A stretch of 41,723 bases of DNA from Herpetosiphonaceae bacterium (GTDB taxonomy: Bacteria; Chloroflexota; Chloroflexia; Chloroflexales; Kallotenuaceae): contig DASUTC010000240.1 in assembly GCA_036374795.1 (NCBI GenBank), positions 1 through 41,723 of the forward strand. The letters run 5' to 3'. This document shows positions 7,946 through 16,509 of the stretch, piece after piece. Each line of letters starts with the position of its first letter. Position 1 is the stretch's first letter. The position numbers and the translations under genes are program-made. The notes under the pieces were generated by a model that saw nothing but the letters and a program-made list of their open reading frames with translations, did no database searches and was not told the origin of the DNA.

Positions 7946-10900
7946 GTGCATATGATGACACACTCACTCATCACGCTATCCATTCAGGAGACAGCCATCG
8001 CGTCACGGCGGGCGTTCCTGTTCCAGGTAGATGTCGACGGCAGGCCGATTGTGCGCGACCAGCGCCTTTCGATCGCCGAAACCCAGGTGCTGCGCGGCCT
8101 GACGAATCAGTACGCGACGATGTTCAACATCGGATCAGGCATGGCGCGCTTCGCGCTCGATCAGCAGCGGGCGCTCGGCGTCAAGCTCTTTCACCTGTGG
8201 CTGGCACCGGCCTGGGAGCGGCTGCGCTCGCGGATGCATCCGGGTATGCGACGGACGCTGGTGATCGCCTCGGATGTCACCGAGATCCTCAATCTGCCCT
8301 GGGAGCTGCTGCGTCCGCCGAGCGGCGACTTCATCAGCTTCGATCCGGCCTTCAGCATCCGCCACTGTCCCCGCCCGGACGCGCTGCTGCACCAGATGAA
8401 ACACCCGCTGCCCGCCGGACCTCTACGGGTCTTGTTCATGTCCTGCGCGCCACGCAACCGGGGCGGGCTGGACGGCAGACGCGAGGAGGCGGCGCTGCTG
8501 CGCACTATCGCTCAGGCGGGGCCTGAGCTGACCGTCGAGACGGGGACGCTGGGCACGTTCGCGGAGCTGGCCGAGCGCATCGCCACGTTTCAGCCGCACA
8601 TCGTCCATCTGGCGGGTCAGAGCCAGCTTGGCCGGATCTGCCCGGCGTGTCACGAGCTGAGCCAGCTTCAGGAGCAGCACTGCCGCCAGTGCGGGGGTCT
8701 GCTCGAAGGCGTGCCGGAGCTGGCCTATTTCCTGTTTGAAGATGAGCGCGGCCAGGCCGATCCGCGCTCGGCGCTTGAGATTCGTCGGCACCTCGTCAAC
8801 AGCAGCGTGCAGTGCGTGTGCGTCAGCAGCGGCCAGCGGCAGAAGCGACCGCCGATCGCTGCGGTTGGGGGTCTGTGCCAGGCCCTGGTTTCAGAGGAGG
8901 TGCCGCTGGCGGTAAGCTGGGCCTGCTCGCTCGACGATGAGGTCGTGACGCCCTTTGCCGCGACGTTCTATCGGACGCTGGCGGCGGGCGAGCCGATCGA
9001 CGATGCGCTGGCACGTGCCCGGCTGGCGATTCGGAGCGCCTGCGATCTGCATGGCAATCTGGCCTGGACGCTGCCGGTGCTCTACGCCGCGACGACTCAA
9101 TCGCTGGTTGTGACACGGGCACCCGACTGTGTTGCGCTGCCAGCGCCGCGCCAGCATGTGGTGCAGCCGCCGCTGCCCGGCCTGACCGAAGGCGGCGCGG
9201 CCAGCCTGATCGCCCGGCGACGCACTTCTCAACATCTGCTGCCCGCGCTCAGGGATGGCACGCTGCGCACGGTGCTGCTCACCGGGGAGGCTGGCAGCGG
9301 CAAGAGTGTGCTGGCGACCTCGCTGGCCCACGCGCTGGCGCAGCAGGGCTTTACGCCGATCCCGCTGGCGAGTCGTGCGCATCTGCCGCTTACAGCGGCG
9401 CGGCTCTTTCAAACCTGCGCTACGACGTTGATCAAAGCTGGCTACGCTCCGCCTGCCGCCAACGCGCTCTTCGATCCGCGACTCTCGCTGCGGGAGCGGC
9501 TTCAGTGCCTTATGCTGATGCTCAATCGCGGGCGGTTCGTGCTGCTGCTGGACGGCTTTGAGGCTAATCTCGATCCCAAGACGCAGCGCATCCAGCGTCC
9601 CTGGCTGGCGCTCTTCTACACGCATCTGTGCTACCAGCTCTCCGGCGGCGGGCGGGCGATTATCACCAGTCGGGTCGCGCCCAAGGATCTGACCCAACTG
9701 CCTGAGGCGGCGGCGGTGCAGGAGATCGGCGTGTTCTCCGAGGCCGCGTTTCTCAGCCATCTGCTCCACGAGACGACGATCGAGCGTCGCTACCAGCGCG
9801 GCGAGTTACCGCCACATCTGCTGCGCGAGCTGCATTACTACCTGGGCAAGACGCCGCGTTTTCTTGAGCAGATTCGGGCTGCGCTGCGCTGTGCCTCGGT
9901 GGAGGATCTGCGGGCGCTGCTGCCGGGTCGGCGGCCATCCGACGATGCGGACCAGGCGATCGTGGCGCAGCACGCCGACCGAGCGCGGATCGTGCCGCTG
10001 GTCGCGCGGCTCTACAGCGGCTTGCATCCTGATTCCCAGCAGGCGCTCTGCCGCGCGGCGATCTTTGACACGCCTTTCAACCTGGAAGCGGTGATGGCGG
10101 TGAGCCATGTGTCGATGGAGCAGGCGCGGGCGTATGTGCAGCAGTGGCAGGTCCAGGCGCTGATCGTCGCGGTGGGCGATGCGCTCTGGAGTGTGCCCGG
10201 CTGGCTGCGCGGCTGGCTGCGCGCGCCGGAGCGGCTGAGCGCCGAGGAGCATCGCGCGGCGCATCTGGAGGCGGCGACGTTTCTCGGCGCGCTTGAGCAG
10301 CAGGCGAGCGAGCGTATTCCTGGCCTTTCGTGGTTGGACTGTCTGCTTGAGGCGCGCACGCACTACCTGGCAGCCGACGATGTTGCGGCGGCGCGGGGTG
10401 TCACCTGCCGCATCAACACGGTGCTTGGCCGCTGGGGCCTCGACGACGATCTTGAGCAGTTGAACCACGAGCTGCTCGGCTACGAGCTGCACCCCACGCC
10501 GATGCGCTGGATCGGGCAGACCTACGCTATGCGCGGCGATTACACAACTGCTCAGCACTGGTTCGAGCGGTCGCTGGTGGTGGCGGGCGATCGGCAGCCC
10601 GCAACTGCGGCGGATGTGTGGCGCACGCTGGCCGTGCTCGATCTCAAGCAGGGCAAGCTGCGCAGCGCGCGGGTCAAGCTTGAGAACGCGCTGGTGCTCT
10701 GGCAGCAGGTTGGCGACCGCGCGGGCGAGGCGTCGACGCTGGCCCAGCTTGGGGTGCTCGCGGCGCGGCTGGGACACGCTGAGACGGGTCTGCGGCTGGT
10801 GGCGCTCAGCGCGCTGCTCTTCCGGCAGATCGATCATACCAATCCGCCGGAGGTTCAGACCTGGATGCAGCGGCTGGCGAATCATCTTGAGTACGGCAGC

Positions 10901-11029
10901 CGACAATTTCGTTGCATGATCCGGCAGGTGGTGGCCGAGTATCGCGAGAATCGCGGCTGGAGCCTGATCCACGGCGCGTTCCATACGCCGGATGAGCACC
11001 CTCACGCCGAGGCGCGCGCGGCGGCGTGA
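7946..11029 (+). CDS. CHAT-like / STAND NTPase / TPR protein with inserted zinc ribbon
   Basis: A 1027-aa cytoplasmic multidomain protein. Residues ~1-400 follow the CHAT (caspase-like) fold pattern: HIVHLAG near 219, an FFEDE-like strand (LFEDERGQ), then VPLAVSW, ATFYRTLAAGEPIDDALARAR and LPVLY. The catalytic His position reads AGQS (Q225) rather than AGHG, and the NACxSG Cys motif is replaced by VCVSSG. Inserted after Q225 is a CPAC...CRQC zinc-ribbon-like motif (C232, C235, C246, C249). A STAND-type NTPase follows with Walker A GEAGSGKS (K453), Walker B FVLLLDGFE and sensor IITSR. TPR-like repeats lie at ~850-980. Start is uncertain: GTG 7946, ATG 7952 or ATG 7955; a strong AGGAG (7986-7990) precedes only an ATC codon at 7997. 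Such architectures occur in bacterial signalling or defence; its role here is unknown. Confidence 0.8.
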   Translation: MHMMTHSLITLSIQETAIASRRAFLFQVDVDGRPIVRDQRLSIAETQVLRGLTNQYATMFNIGSGMARFALDQQRALGVKLFHLWLAPAWERLRSRMHPGMRRTLVIASDVTEILNLPWELLRPPSGDFISFDPAFSIRHCPRPDALLHQMKHPLPAGPLRVLFMSCAPRNRGGLDGRREEAALLRTIAQAGPELTVETGTLGTFAELAERIATFQPHIVHLAGQSQLGRICPACHELSQLQEQHCRQCGGLLEGVPELAYFLFEDERGQADPRSALEIRRHLVNSSVQCVCVSSGQRQKRPPIAAVGGLCQALVSEEVPLAVSWACSLDDEVVTPFAATFYRTLAAGEPIDDALARARLAIRSACDLHGNLAWTLPVLYAATTQSLVVTRAPDCVALPAPRQHVVQPPLPGLTEGGAASLIARRRTSQHLLPALRDGTLRTVLLTGEAGSGKSVLATSLAHALAQQGFTPIPLASRAHLPLTAARLFQTCATTLIKAGYAPPAANALFDPRLSLRERLQCLMLMLNRGRFVLLLDGFEANLDPKTQRIQRPWLALFYTHLCYQLSGGGRAIITSRVAPKDLTQLPEAAAVQEIGVFSEAAFLSHLLHETTIERRYQRGELPPHLLRELHYYLGKTPRFLEQIRAALRCASVEDLRALLPGRRPSDDADQAIVAQHADRARIVPLVARLYSGLHPDSQQALCRAAIFDTPFNLEAVMAVSHVSMEQARAYVQQWQVQALIVAVGDALWSVPGWLRGWLRAPERLSAEEHRAAHLEAATFLGALEQQASERIPGLSWLDCLLEARTHYLAADDVAAARGVTCRINTVLGRWGLDDDLEQLNHELLGYELHPTPMRWIGQTYAMRGDYTTAQHWFERSLVVAGDRQPATAADVWRTLAVLDLKQGKLRSARVKLENALVLWQQVGDRAGEASTLAQLGVLAARLGHAETGLRLVALSALLFRQIDHTNPPEVQTWMQRLANHLEYGSRQFRCMIRQVVAEYRENRGWSLIHGAFHTPDEHPHAEARAAA

Positions 11030-11405
11030 GTTGGTGACAACCTGACGGACAACAAAAGAACGAACGATCAAACGAACAACGGCTTAACGCCTGATCGCTG
11101 GTGCGCCAGGTGGCATGCTCCCCGACCCCTGAGCGCTGGTCTTGGGCCTGTCAGGACAGGTTGCGCGAGATAGGACTAGCGGTGGAATTGTCCGCGCGAT
11201 GACTGACACGTATGATTGGCCTGGGGCGCTTCTCGTCTTGCCGCGCTGCCGTCGGTCAAACCGATGGTACTGCTGCTGATACGCATCCGGCGCGTCAGCA
11301 CTATCACGCAGCCTGTGGTATGCCGGAAATCGCCATTCTTTAATGCGCAGCAACGAATCGAACTCGGCCCGGACGTTTCTGACAGCTATGCGAAGGAGTA
11401 CGATT
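11030..11405. other. Spacer with degenerate AACAAA-type repeats and a small hairpin
   Basis: After the CHAT gene, 11049-11087 carries degenerate members of the short AACAAA/AACGAAC repeat family. A small inverted repeat, CCTGTC-AG-GACAGG (11147-11160), follows without a T tract. No ORF here has family resemblance. The promoter of the small secreted-peptide gene should lie in the right half, but I could not assign boxes. Confidence 0.5.
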
Positions 11406-11675
11406 GTGAAGCCCATGACCTGGAAGCAAGGCATGCTCTCGGCGGCAATTGTGGTTTTGCTGGGGATCGCGGCGATCGTTCCGCATGGGGGTGTCCTCGC
11501 CGACACGAGGTGCGAGCATTACGATCATGGTCACTTTCCCGGCACCAGCGGCAAGAACGAGCGGTATATCTACTGGGATCATTGGAACTATAGCGGCGGG
11601 CACTACAACCGCTACTGGCACGAGTACACCGACCTGAGTCACACGGAATATCACTCCAGAATTTGCCCCAGCTAA
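11406..11675 (+). CDS. Small secreted His/Tyr/Trp-rich protein, function unknown
   Basis: An 89-aa precursor. I chose GTG 11406 because AAGGAG (11393-11398) lies 7 nt upstream; an in-frame ATG at 11343 has no such site. Residues ~1-32 are a typical signal peptide (basic start, hydrophobic AAIVVLLGIAAIV, cleavage likely after VLA). The mature part is about 57 residues with 8 His, 8 Tyr and 3 Trp, and only two Cys, near the two ends, which could form one disulfide. No recognised domain. The composition could suit metal binding or an aromatic-rich surface peptide, but that is speculation. It is followed 121 nt later by a lipoprotein gene on the same strand. Confidence 0.65.
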   Translation: MKPMTWKQGMLSAAIVVLLGIAAIVPHGGVLADTRCEHYDHGHFPGTSGKNERYIYWDHWNYSGGHYNRYWHEYTDLSHTEYHSRICPS

Positions 11676-11721
11676 CGATTGCCCAGGAGAAACTCCGTAC
11701 CTGTTGTTGTCGGTCCCGCAG

Positions 11722-11747
11722 CGAGAGGGAACAGCCACGCCCTCTCG
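11722..11747 (+). terminator. Hairpin after the small secreted-protein gene
   Basis: CGAGAGGG (11722-11729) and CCCTCTCG (11740-11747) form an 8-bp GC-rich stem with a 10-nt loop, 46 nt after the stop codon. The run after it (TTCGGG) is not T-rich, so intrinsic termination is possible but not clear. Confidence 0.4.
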
Positions 11748-11796
11748 TTCGGGCCGCATCTGACGATCGGCAGCATACTCGCGCTGCCATCCTGAC

Positions 11797-12840
11797 ATGA
11801 TTGTTATGCATCACACCTTCAAACGACTGGCGCGGCGTGCGCTGCTCTGTCTGACTTTCCTGCTCGCCGGGTGCGGTGCGGCATCCGATGATGCGGCGGC
11901 CTGCCCAAGCGTTCCCGGCCCGATCTCCGACTCGATCGTGCTTGAGATCGCTAATAACCTGGCGACGCTGCCTGAAACCGGCGGTCAGCCCCGTCCGCTG
12001 ACTACGTTTCCGCTCAATGTTCGCGCCAGCAACCCAGCGTGGTCGCCTGATGGCGCGACTCTCGCGTTTACGGTGATCAGTTTGGCACAGCAGGGCCGCG
12101 AGCTGATCGAGCACGGACACCATATCTGTGGCCTGGATCGGCAGACCGGCCAGGGCCGCGAGCTGGTTGCGCGCGTACCCAGGACGACGGTGCTCGATGA
12201 GGTGGCCTGGACGCCGGACAGCCGGGCGTTGCTGATGTTGCGCTATGAGCAGGACGGTATCAACGAGATTGTGCGTCACGAGCTTGCGACCGGCAAGGAT
12301 GAGACGGTGCTCGCGCCACAGGCCGCGCTGGTCCGCTCGCCGATTGTCGCGCCAGATGGCACGCGCGTGGCGTATATTCAGATCGATCGCGGTGATGACG
12401 GGCCAATGCCGCTGCTGATGATCGCACAATCCAACGGCCAGCAGCCGCAGCCGATAACACCATCCAGTCCGGCCTTCGCTCTGATCGCCGCGCCGCGCTG
12501 GTCGCCCGATGGACGGCAGATCCTCTTCACGGCGGCGCGCACCGCCTCGGCCACGGCTACCGCTCCCGACCGATCGCTGCTCGATTCGCTCGCAGGCGTC
12601 GGCGCGTCCGTGGCGCGTGCTCACGAGATCAAGGCGGATCTGTGGCTGGTCGATGCCGATGGTCAGCATTTGCGCCAGCTGGTCAAAGACCTCAACGATC
12701 CGCGTGCCGCGTGGAGCGCCGACGGGCGTCGCATTGTCTATGCCAGCGGCGAGGGCGTGGCGATCGTCGATCTCCTGAGCGGTCAGACGCAGCCGATCAG
12801 CAGCCAGGGCGGACACGCGATCACCTGGGCGGCAAAGTAG
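11797..12840 (+). CDS. TolB-like beta-propeller lipoprotein
   Basis: A 347-aa lipoprotein. The N-terminus is a signal peptide ending in a lipobox (FLLAGC, Cys26). The body has repeated PD40/WD40-like strands of the TolB propeller type, each centred on a W/A-SPDG-like turn: NPAWSPDGATLAFT, AWTPDSRALLML, IVAPDGTRVAYIQ, PRWSPDGRQILFTAA and AAWSADGRRIVYAS. These build a beta-propeller that usually binds partners rather than catalysing. ATG 11797 and ATG 11806 are both possible starts. The open frame of similar length on the other strand is a shadow of this gene. No TolA/Pal genes are nearby, so a true Tol-system role is not implied. Confidence 0.85.
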   Translation: MIVMHHTFKRLARRALLCLTFLLAGCGAASDDAAACPSVPGPISDSIVLEIANNLATLPETGGQPRPLTTFPLNVRASNPAWSPDGATLAFTVISLAQQGRELIEHGHHICGLDRQTGQGRELVARVPRTTVLDEVAWTPDSRALLMLRYEQDGINEIVRHELATGKDETVLAPQAALVRSPIVAPDGTRVAYIQIDRGDDGPMPLLMIAQSNGQQPQPITPSSPAFALIAAPRWSPDGRQILFTAARTASATATAPDRSLLDSLAGVGASVARAHEIKADLWLVDADGQHLRQLVKDLNDPRAAWSADGRRIVYASGEGVAIVDLLSGQTQPISSQGGHAITWAAK

Positions 12841-12976
12841 CCTGCGGACCCCGCAATTCACCGCACACAGCGCCCCGCCGCAGGGTGGTGGTACTCTGGC
12901 CCACACCCTCGGCCCCCTGCCATATCCTCACGAGTCCTGTTCCTGCTCGGCTGCGGGAGCACCCCGGCACAGGCGG

Positions 12977-13004
12977 CCCCGCTCCTCCAGCAGTGGGAGC
13001 GGGG
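12977..13004 (+). other. GC-rich hairpin between lipoprotein and reductase genes
   Basis: CCCCGCTCC (12977-12985) pairs with GGAGCGGGG (12996-13004) in a perfect 9-bp stem with a 10-nt loop. It lies 136 nt after the lipoprotein stop and immediately upstream of the reductase promoter, so it may end the upstream transcript. There is no T tract. Confidence 0.45.
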
Positions 13005-13011
13005 CGGTCGC

Positions 13012-13038
13012 GTTGTGAGTTGCCAATGGGTCTATAAT
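13012..13038 (+). promoter_or_regulatory. Promoter of the aldo/keto reductase gene
   Basis: A consensus -10 box TATAAT occupies 13033-13038, 48 nt before the start codon. The -35 region is weak: GTTGTG (13012-13017) is the best candidate, with a 15-nt spacer. The -10 call is good; the -35 call is tentative. Confidence 0.5.
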
Positions 13039-13085
13039 CGACAGATACTCTTGCTCGTAGAAAGGAGCGGCGCTCGCGCCGGAAC

Positions 13086-13946
13086 ATGATGATCGAGCAA
13101 CAACCGTTTGGACGGACTGGGCATTTGAGCACGCGCACGCTGTTTGGAGCGGCGGCGCTGGGCCAGGTTTCCCAGGAGGAGGCCGACCGGACGCTAGAGA
13201 TGTTGATGCAGTACGGCGTGAACCATCTCGATACCGCCGCCAGCTACGGCGACGCTGAGCTACGTATGGGACCCTGGATGGAGCGCTACCGCGATCGATT
13301 CTTTCTGGCGACCAAGACCGGCCAGCGAACGTATCAGGCGGCGCTCGACGAGATCCAGCGCTCGCTGGAGCGTCTGCGTGTCGACTCGGTCGATCTGCTT
13401 CAGTTGCATAACCTCGTCGACGAGATCGAGTGGACGACCGCGCTGGGTCCGGGCGGCGCGCTGGAGGCGGCGATCGAGGCGCGGCGGCAAGGGCTGGTCC
13501 GCTTCATCGGTGTCACCGGCCACGGCACGACCGTCGCGCGGATGCACGTGCGTAGCCTGGAGCGCTTTGATTTCGACTCGGTGCTGCTGCCCTACAGCGT
13601 GATGATGATGCGCGATCAGCAGTACGCCGCCGATTTCGAGGCGCTCTTTGCGCTCTGTCAGCAGCGCAACGTGGCCGTGCAGACGATCAAGGCGATTACG
13701 CGCGGGCCGTGGAGCGATCAGCCTCGGACGCGCGCGACGTGGTACGAGCCGCTGGAAGAGCAGCCCGACATCGACACCGCCGTCCACTGGGTGCTGGGGC
13801 GTCCGGGCACGTTCCTCAACACTGTTGGCGACATCAACCTGCTGCCCAGGGTGCTCGACGCCGCAGCGCGCTACCAGACACGACCGTCGGATGCCGAGGT
13901 GGCGGCGCTGATCGAGCGGACGCAGATGGCACCGCTGTTTGTATAG
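13086..13946 (+). CDS. Aldo/keto reductase
   Basis: A 286-aa NAD(P)H-dependent aldo/keto reductase of the short bacterial type. The catalytic tetrad is visible in order: D49 (NHLDTA), Y54 (ASYGD), K77 (LATKTG) and H108 (LLQLHNL). The remaining barrel strands show the usual [10 protein letters not shown] turn. Paired ATG codons at 13086 and 13089 follow a promoter with a good -10. There is no signal peptide, so it is cytoplasmic. The C-terminus is close to that of AKR-like proteins whose last helix carries a conserved [12 protein letters not shown]-type segment. The substrate is unknown; the neighbours do not form a pathway with it. Confidence 0.88.
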   Translation: MMIEQQPFGRTGHLSTRTLFGAAALGQVSQEEADRTLEMLMQYGVNHLDTAASYGDAELRMGPWMERYRDRFFLATKTGQRTYQAALDEIQRSLERLRVDSVDLLQLHNLVDEIEWTTALGPGGALEAAIEARRQGLVRFIGVTGHGTTVARMHVRSLERFDFDSVLLPYSVMMMRDQQYAADFEALFALCQQRNVAVQTIKAITRGPWSDQPRTRATWYEPLEEQPDIDTAVHWVLGRPGTFLNTVGDINLLPRVLDAAARYQTRPSDAEVAALIERTQMAPLFV

Positions 13947-13970
13947 CTCGGCCATCGAGGCGCAGGCGTC

Positions 13971-14060
13971 GGGGAACAAGCGAACAAGGGAACGACAAGG
14001 CTGGACGTTTTGTTCTTGTGTTCCCTTGTTCCTGTGTTCTTCGGCTAGTTCTTTGTTCTT
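13971..14060. repeat. Inverted GAACAAGG-type repeats between convergent genes
   Basis: The gap between the plus-strand reductase and minus-strand LPMO genes is filled with GAACAAGG/GTTCCCTTG units in opposite orientations. A perfect 12-bp inverted repeat, GAACAAGGGAAC (13982-13993) with its complement at 14020-14031, could fold as a long hairpin with a T-rich right side and act as a terminator for both genes. The 12-mer also occurs inside the NRPS gene at 34082-34093, showing it belongs to the dispersed repeat family. Confidence 0.75.
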
Positions 14061-14065
14061 CCCCA

Positions 14066-14956
14066 CTAGATGAGCTTCCAGAGCGCGGGCACGATCGGCG
14101 GCTCCCAGCCAACCTGCGAGGTATGCGCCTGGATACACTCGTAGTTCTTGCCGCCGTAACTGACGCGCGCGCCGACCGCATAGTAGGTGTTGGGTGCCCA
14201 CGCCGGGTACACGCCGACGCTGGTCGGTGTGGGCGTTGCGGTGCGGATGGGCGTGGGCGTTGGCGTGCGGATGGGCGTGGGCGTGGCGGTGCGGATGGGC
14301 GTCGCGGTTGGCAGCGTGCTGCTGCCAAAGATCACGTCCGAACAGGAGTAGAACGCCTCCGGGCTGTCGGTGCGCTGCCAGATCGCGTAGATCAGATGCC
14401 TGCCGGTCTTGCCCTGCGGAAGCTGCGCGCTCATCACATACGCCCCATCGACGAGCGGCGGGTCGCTGATGGTCGCGAAGGGCGTTGCTTCAAGATCCGA
14501 CCACTTCAGGGGCAGCGTTGGATTGTAGCCGCTTCGGGTGACATAGAGCTGGAAGTAGCCCCGATGCGGTGCGGTCGCGCGGTAGCGGAATGTGAAGCTG
14601 CCGCTCGTGGGCAGCGTCTGCGCCTTCCAGTCGGATCGCGCCAGATCGAAGCCTTTGTACTTATCCCGCCCGGCGCTGCACAGCTTACCATCCGGGATCA
14701 GTGAGCGATGTTGACCGTTGGCGTTCGCCAGGTTGATCTCGTTCCAGTCGTACAGCGCCTGCGTTCCGCCGACCGCAACCGCCGCCTGGCATGCGGCGGA
14801 GATTGGATGCTCAGGGCCTTCCAGAAAGCAGTTGTAGGATCGGCTGATCGGCGTCTGCATCGAGCCGTGGGCCTGCACCAGGCTGGCGCATAGGGCCAGC
14901 ACGAATCCTGCGGCAATGAGTGCCAGCCCGAACGCGGGTATCCTGCGGGCAATCAT
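14066..14956 (-). CDS. AA10 lytic polysaccharide monooxygenase with CBM5/12
   Basis: A 296-aa secreted copper enzyme that oxidatively cleaves chitin or cellulose. The signal peptide ends QA just before His30, so processing exposes the N-terminal His (HGSMQTPISR) needed for the copper histidine brace; the second brace His is H131 (TAPHRGYF), and the axial aromatic is F202 in EAFYSCSDV. A Thr/Pro linker (~residues 214-246) built of eight-residue repeats follows. About 45 C-terminal residues match a CBM5/12 chitin/cellulose-binding module (WAPNTYYAVGARVSYGGKNY, ending WEPPIVPALWKLI). GGAGG lies 4 nt before the ATG. Substrate preference cannot be fixed; the CBM is compatible with both polymers. 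Confidence 0.93.
   Translation of the reverse strand: MIARRIPAFGLALIAAGFVLALCASLVQAHGSMQTPISRSYNCFLEGPEHPISAACQAAVAVGGTQALYDWNEINLANANGQHRSLIPDGKLCSAGRDKYKGFDLARSDWKAQTLPTSGSFTFRYRATAPHRGYFQLYVTRSGYNPTLPLKWSDLEATPFATISDPPLVDGAYVMSAQLPQGKTGRHLIYAIWQRTDSPEAFYSCSDVIFGSSTLPTATPIRTATPTPIRTPTPTPIRTATPTPTSVGVYPAWAPNTYYAVGARVSYGGKNYECIQAHTSQVGWEPPIVPALWKLI
14226..14297 (-). repeat. 24-bp tandem repeat coding for the LPMO linker
   Basis: Three imperfect 24-bp units end at 14249, 14273 and 14297 (each ends GTGCGGATG on the plus strand). They encode eight-residue Thr/Pro units such as TPIRTATP, so copy-number change would lengthen or shorten the linker without shifting frame. Confidence 0.8.
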
Positions 14957-15207
14957 AGTTCCTCCCCTTCAGTGGCTACGCACGCCTCTGCGCTCTGCTG
15001 TCACCGCTGCTCTGGATTGTGGTTGACGGTGAAGCTGCCGACTCCTGGGGGCGAGAGCCGGGTAGAGCGACGGTTTTACTCTTTCTATACCTCAATCTAC
15101 AAAATCGCGGGGTGGAACACAACGGTAAAATTACGCAACTTCGCGCTGATTTCGCGGTGCCCAGGCGCGCGCGTGTCGATCTTGCCTACGTAGGAGCAGA
15201 CTGACTC

Positions 15208-15345
15208 ATGCTAGAGATGTACATCGTCACGCCTCAGCGCGGTGTCAGCCGTCCCCAGGGCGCTCGCTGCGACATTGGAGCGTTCGAGCGCGAATCGACG
15301 CCCACGCTGACGCCGCGTGCCCGTCTGCCGCTGATCGCCTGGTAG
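15208..15345 (+). pseudogene. Relic 3' end of a choice-of-anchor Q secreted protein
   Basis: A 45-codon open stretch ends in the pattern RPQGARCDIGAFE, followed by a Thr/Pro spacer (TPTLTP) and a terminal LPLI. This is the usual C-terminal order of choice-of-anchor Q proteins: a CDIGAFE motif, a Thr/Pro stalk and a short LPLI/LPLV tail. Nothing resembling the parallel beta-helix body of such proteins (usually several hundred residues) is found upstream: 14957-15207 holds no matching frame, and an in-frame TGA lies just before the ATG at 15208. I read this as the leftover end of a deleted gene. The rest of 14957-15438 shows no other gene. Confidence 0.6.
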
Positions 15346-15438
15346 TGTACACGCGCGTCACAGGGTGGAATCAGAGAACTGGCTGGGGAATGTTTTGGAG
15401 GACTCTCCCAATCGCCCCGGCCTCGCGGCGCGCTACGC

Positions 15439-16389
15439 CTATCCGCCGCCCGGAAGCGTCGGCTCCAGCACCAGGCGGAGCACACCGTAGATCACCGGAA
15501 GGACGAAGAACAGCGCGTCAAAGCGGTCGATGATGCCGCCGTGGCCCGGAAAGATCTGGCCTGCGTCTTTGACTCCGGCCTCGCGCTTCAGCGCCGACTT
15601 CGCCAGATCGCCGGGTGGGCCGACGATCGCGACGATCGCGCCGCAGAGTGCGCCTACGAGTCCGTTGATCGGCAGCTCAAGCCATCGTTGAAAGATGATC
15701 AGCGCGTAGGCCACGCCGACCAGCATGGCGGCGACGAGGCCCCCAATCGCGCCTTCCCAGCTCTTGCCGGGGCTGACGCGGGGCAGCAGCTTGTGCCGCC
15801 CCCAGGTGTGGCCGATGAAATAGGCCGCGCTGTCGCTGGTCCAGGTCAGCGCCAGCGGGAAGAGCGCCAGCGCAAATCCGGCCAGTGCTTCCTGCCGAAG
15901 CGCGCCAAACGCGGGATCTGCGCTCAGGTGACGCAGCAGCGGCAAAAAGGCCAGACTCCCGCCGGTCCACAGCGCGCCGACAACCGTCACGCCGATCGTG
16001 GCGAAGGGCTGCTGATCGGCGGTGCGTGCCCAGGCCGTGGCTGCAGCGGCCACGAACACCAGGGCGATCGAGAGCAGCCAGAGCCAGGGCGCGACCGTAG
16101 CCAGCGCCGGGTAGGCGGTGGCAAGCAGCACGAAGCCCGCAGACGCGGCGTAGCCCGGCGCGGCAATTGCGTGAATACCGCGCTGCGCGGCCAGCCGGTA
16201 GAACTCATAGGTGCCGCCCGCCGCCAGCAGCGCGACCGCAGCGCCCATCAGCCAGCCGCCAGCGTAGATCAGGCCCACAGCCAGCGGCACCATCAGCAGC
16301 GCCGTCACACTCCGCCGAACGATCTCACGCATGTAATCGGTCGCGGCGGAACGCGCCGGGAAGGTCGTGTGTTCGCTTCGTAGCTTCAT
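15439..16389 (-). CDS. cdsA: Phosphatidate cytidylyltransferase
   Basis: A 316-aa integral membrane enzyme that makes CDP-diacylglycerol from CTP and phosphatidic acid, the branch point to anionic phospholipids. About seven or eight hydrophobic segments span the protein. The family signature near the C-terminus is complete: a Ser-x-x-x-Arg-type lead (SALKREAGVKD) followed by PGHGGIIDRFD. An earlier conserved segment, SDSAAYFIGHTWGRHKL then SPGKSWEG, also fits. ATG 16389 is used; ATG 16332 (MREIVRRS), closer to the first membrane helix, is an alternative and neither has a clear ribosome site. It stands alone, not next to uppS or dxr as in many genomes. Confidence 0.93.
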   Translation of the reverse strand: MKLRSEHTTFPARSAATDYMREIVRRSVTALLMVPLAVGLIYAGGWLMGAAVALLAAGGTYEFYRLAAQRGIHAIAAPGYAASAGFVLLATAYPALATVAPWLWLLSIALVFVAAAATAWARTADQQPFATIGVTVVGALWTGGSLAFLPLLRHLSADPAFGALRQEALAGFALALFPLALTWTSDSAAYFIGHTWGRHKLLPRVSPGKSWEGAIGGLVAAMLVGVAYALIIFQRWLELPINGLVGALCGAIVAIVGPPGDLAKSALKREAGVKDAGQIFPGHGGIIDRFDALFFVLPVIYGVLRLVLEPTLPGGG

Positions 16390-16509
16390 CGCGGCACCAA
16401 ATATAGCTCCATCTGGCTCTATTGTGTCCGCCGCCAGCAGCGCAACGAGGAAAGAAGCCGCACTCCAGCGTGCAGATTCCGCTACGATGGCAGGAGCGAT
16501 GCTGCATGA

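Noticed and set aside
7798-7983. 61-codon Cys-rich frame on the minus strand
   Set aside because: It overlaps the start of the CHAT gene, has no ribosome site and no family pattern. The Cys content is not enough to call a gene.
11386-12906. 506-codon open frame on the minus strand
   Set aside because: It is antisense to the TolB-like lipoprotein, lacks family motifs, is rich in Arg/Ala/Gly typical of high-GC shadow frames, and has no ribosome site.
12977-13004. Intrinsic terminator
   Set aside because: The stem is strong but not followed by a T tract, so I call it only a hairpin. The same holds for 39410-39432 and 11722-11747, with lower or no weight on termination.
14226-14297. CRISPR or regulatory repeat in the LPMO gene
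   Set aside because: The 24-bp units are in frame and encode a Thr/Pro linker between two folded domains, a normal low-complexity linker.
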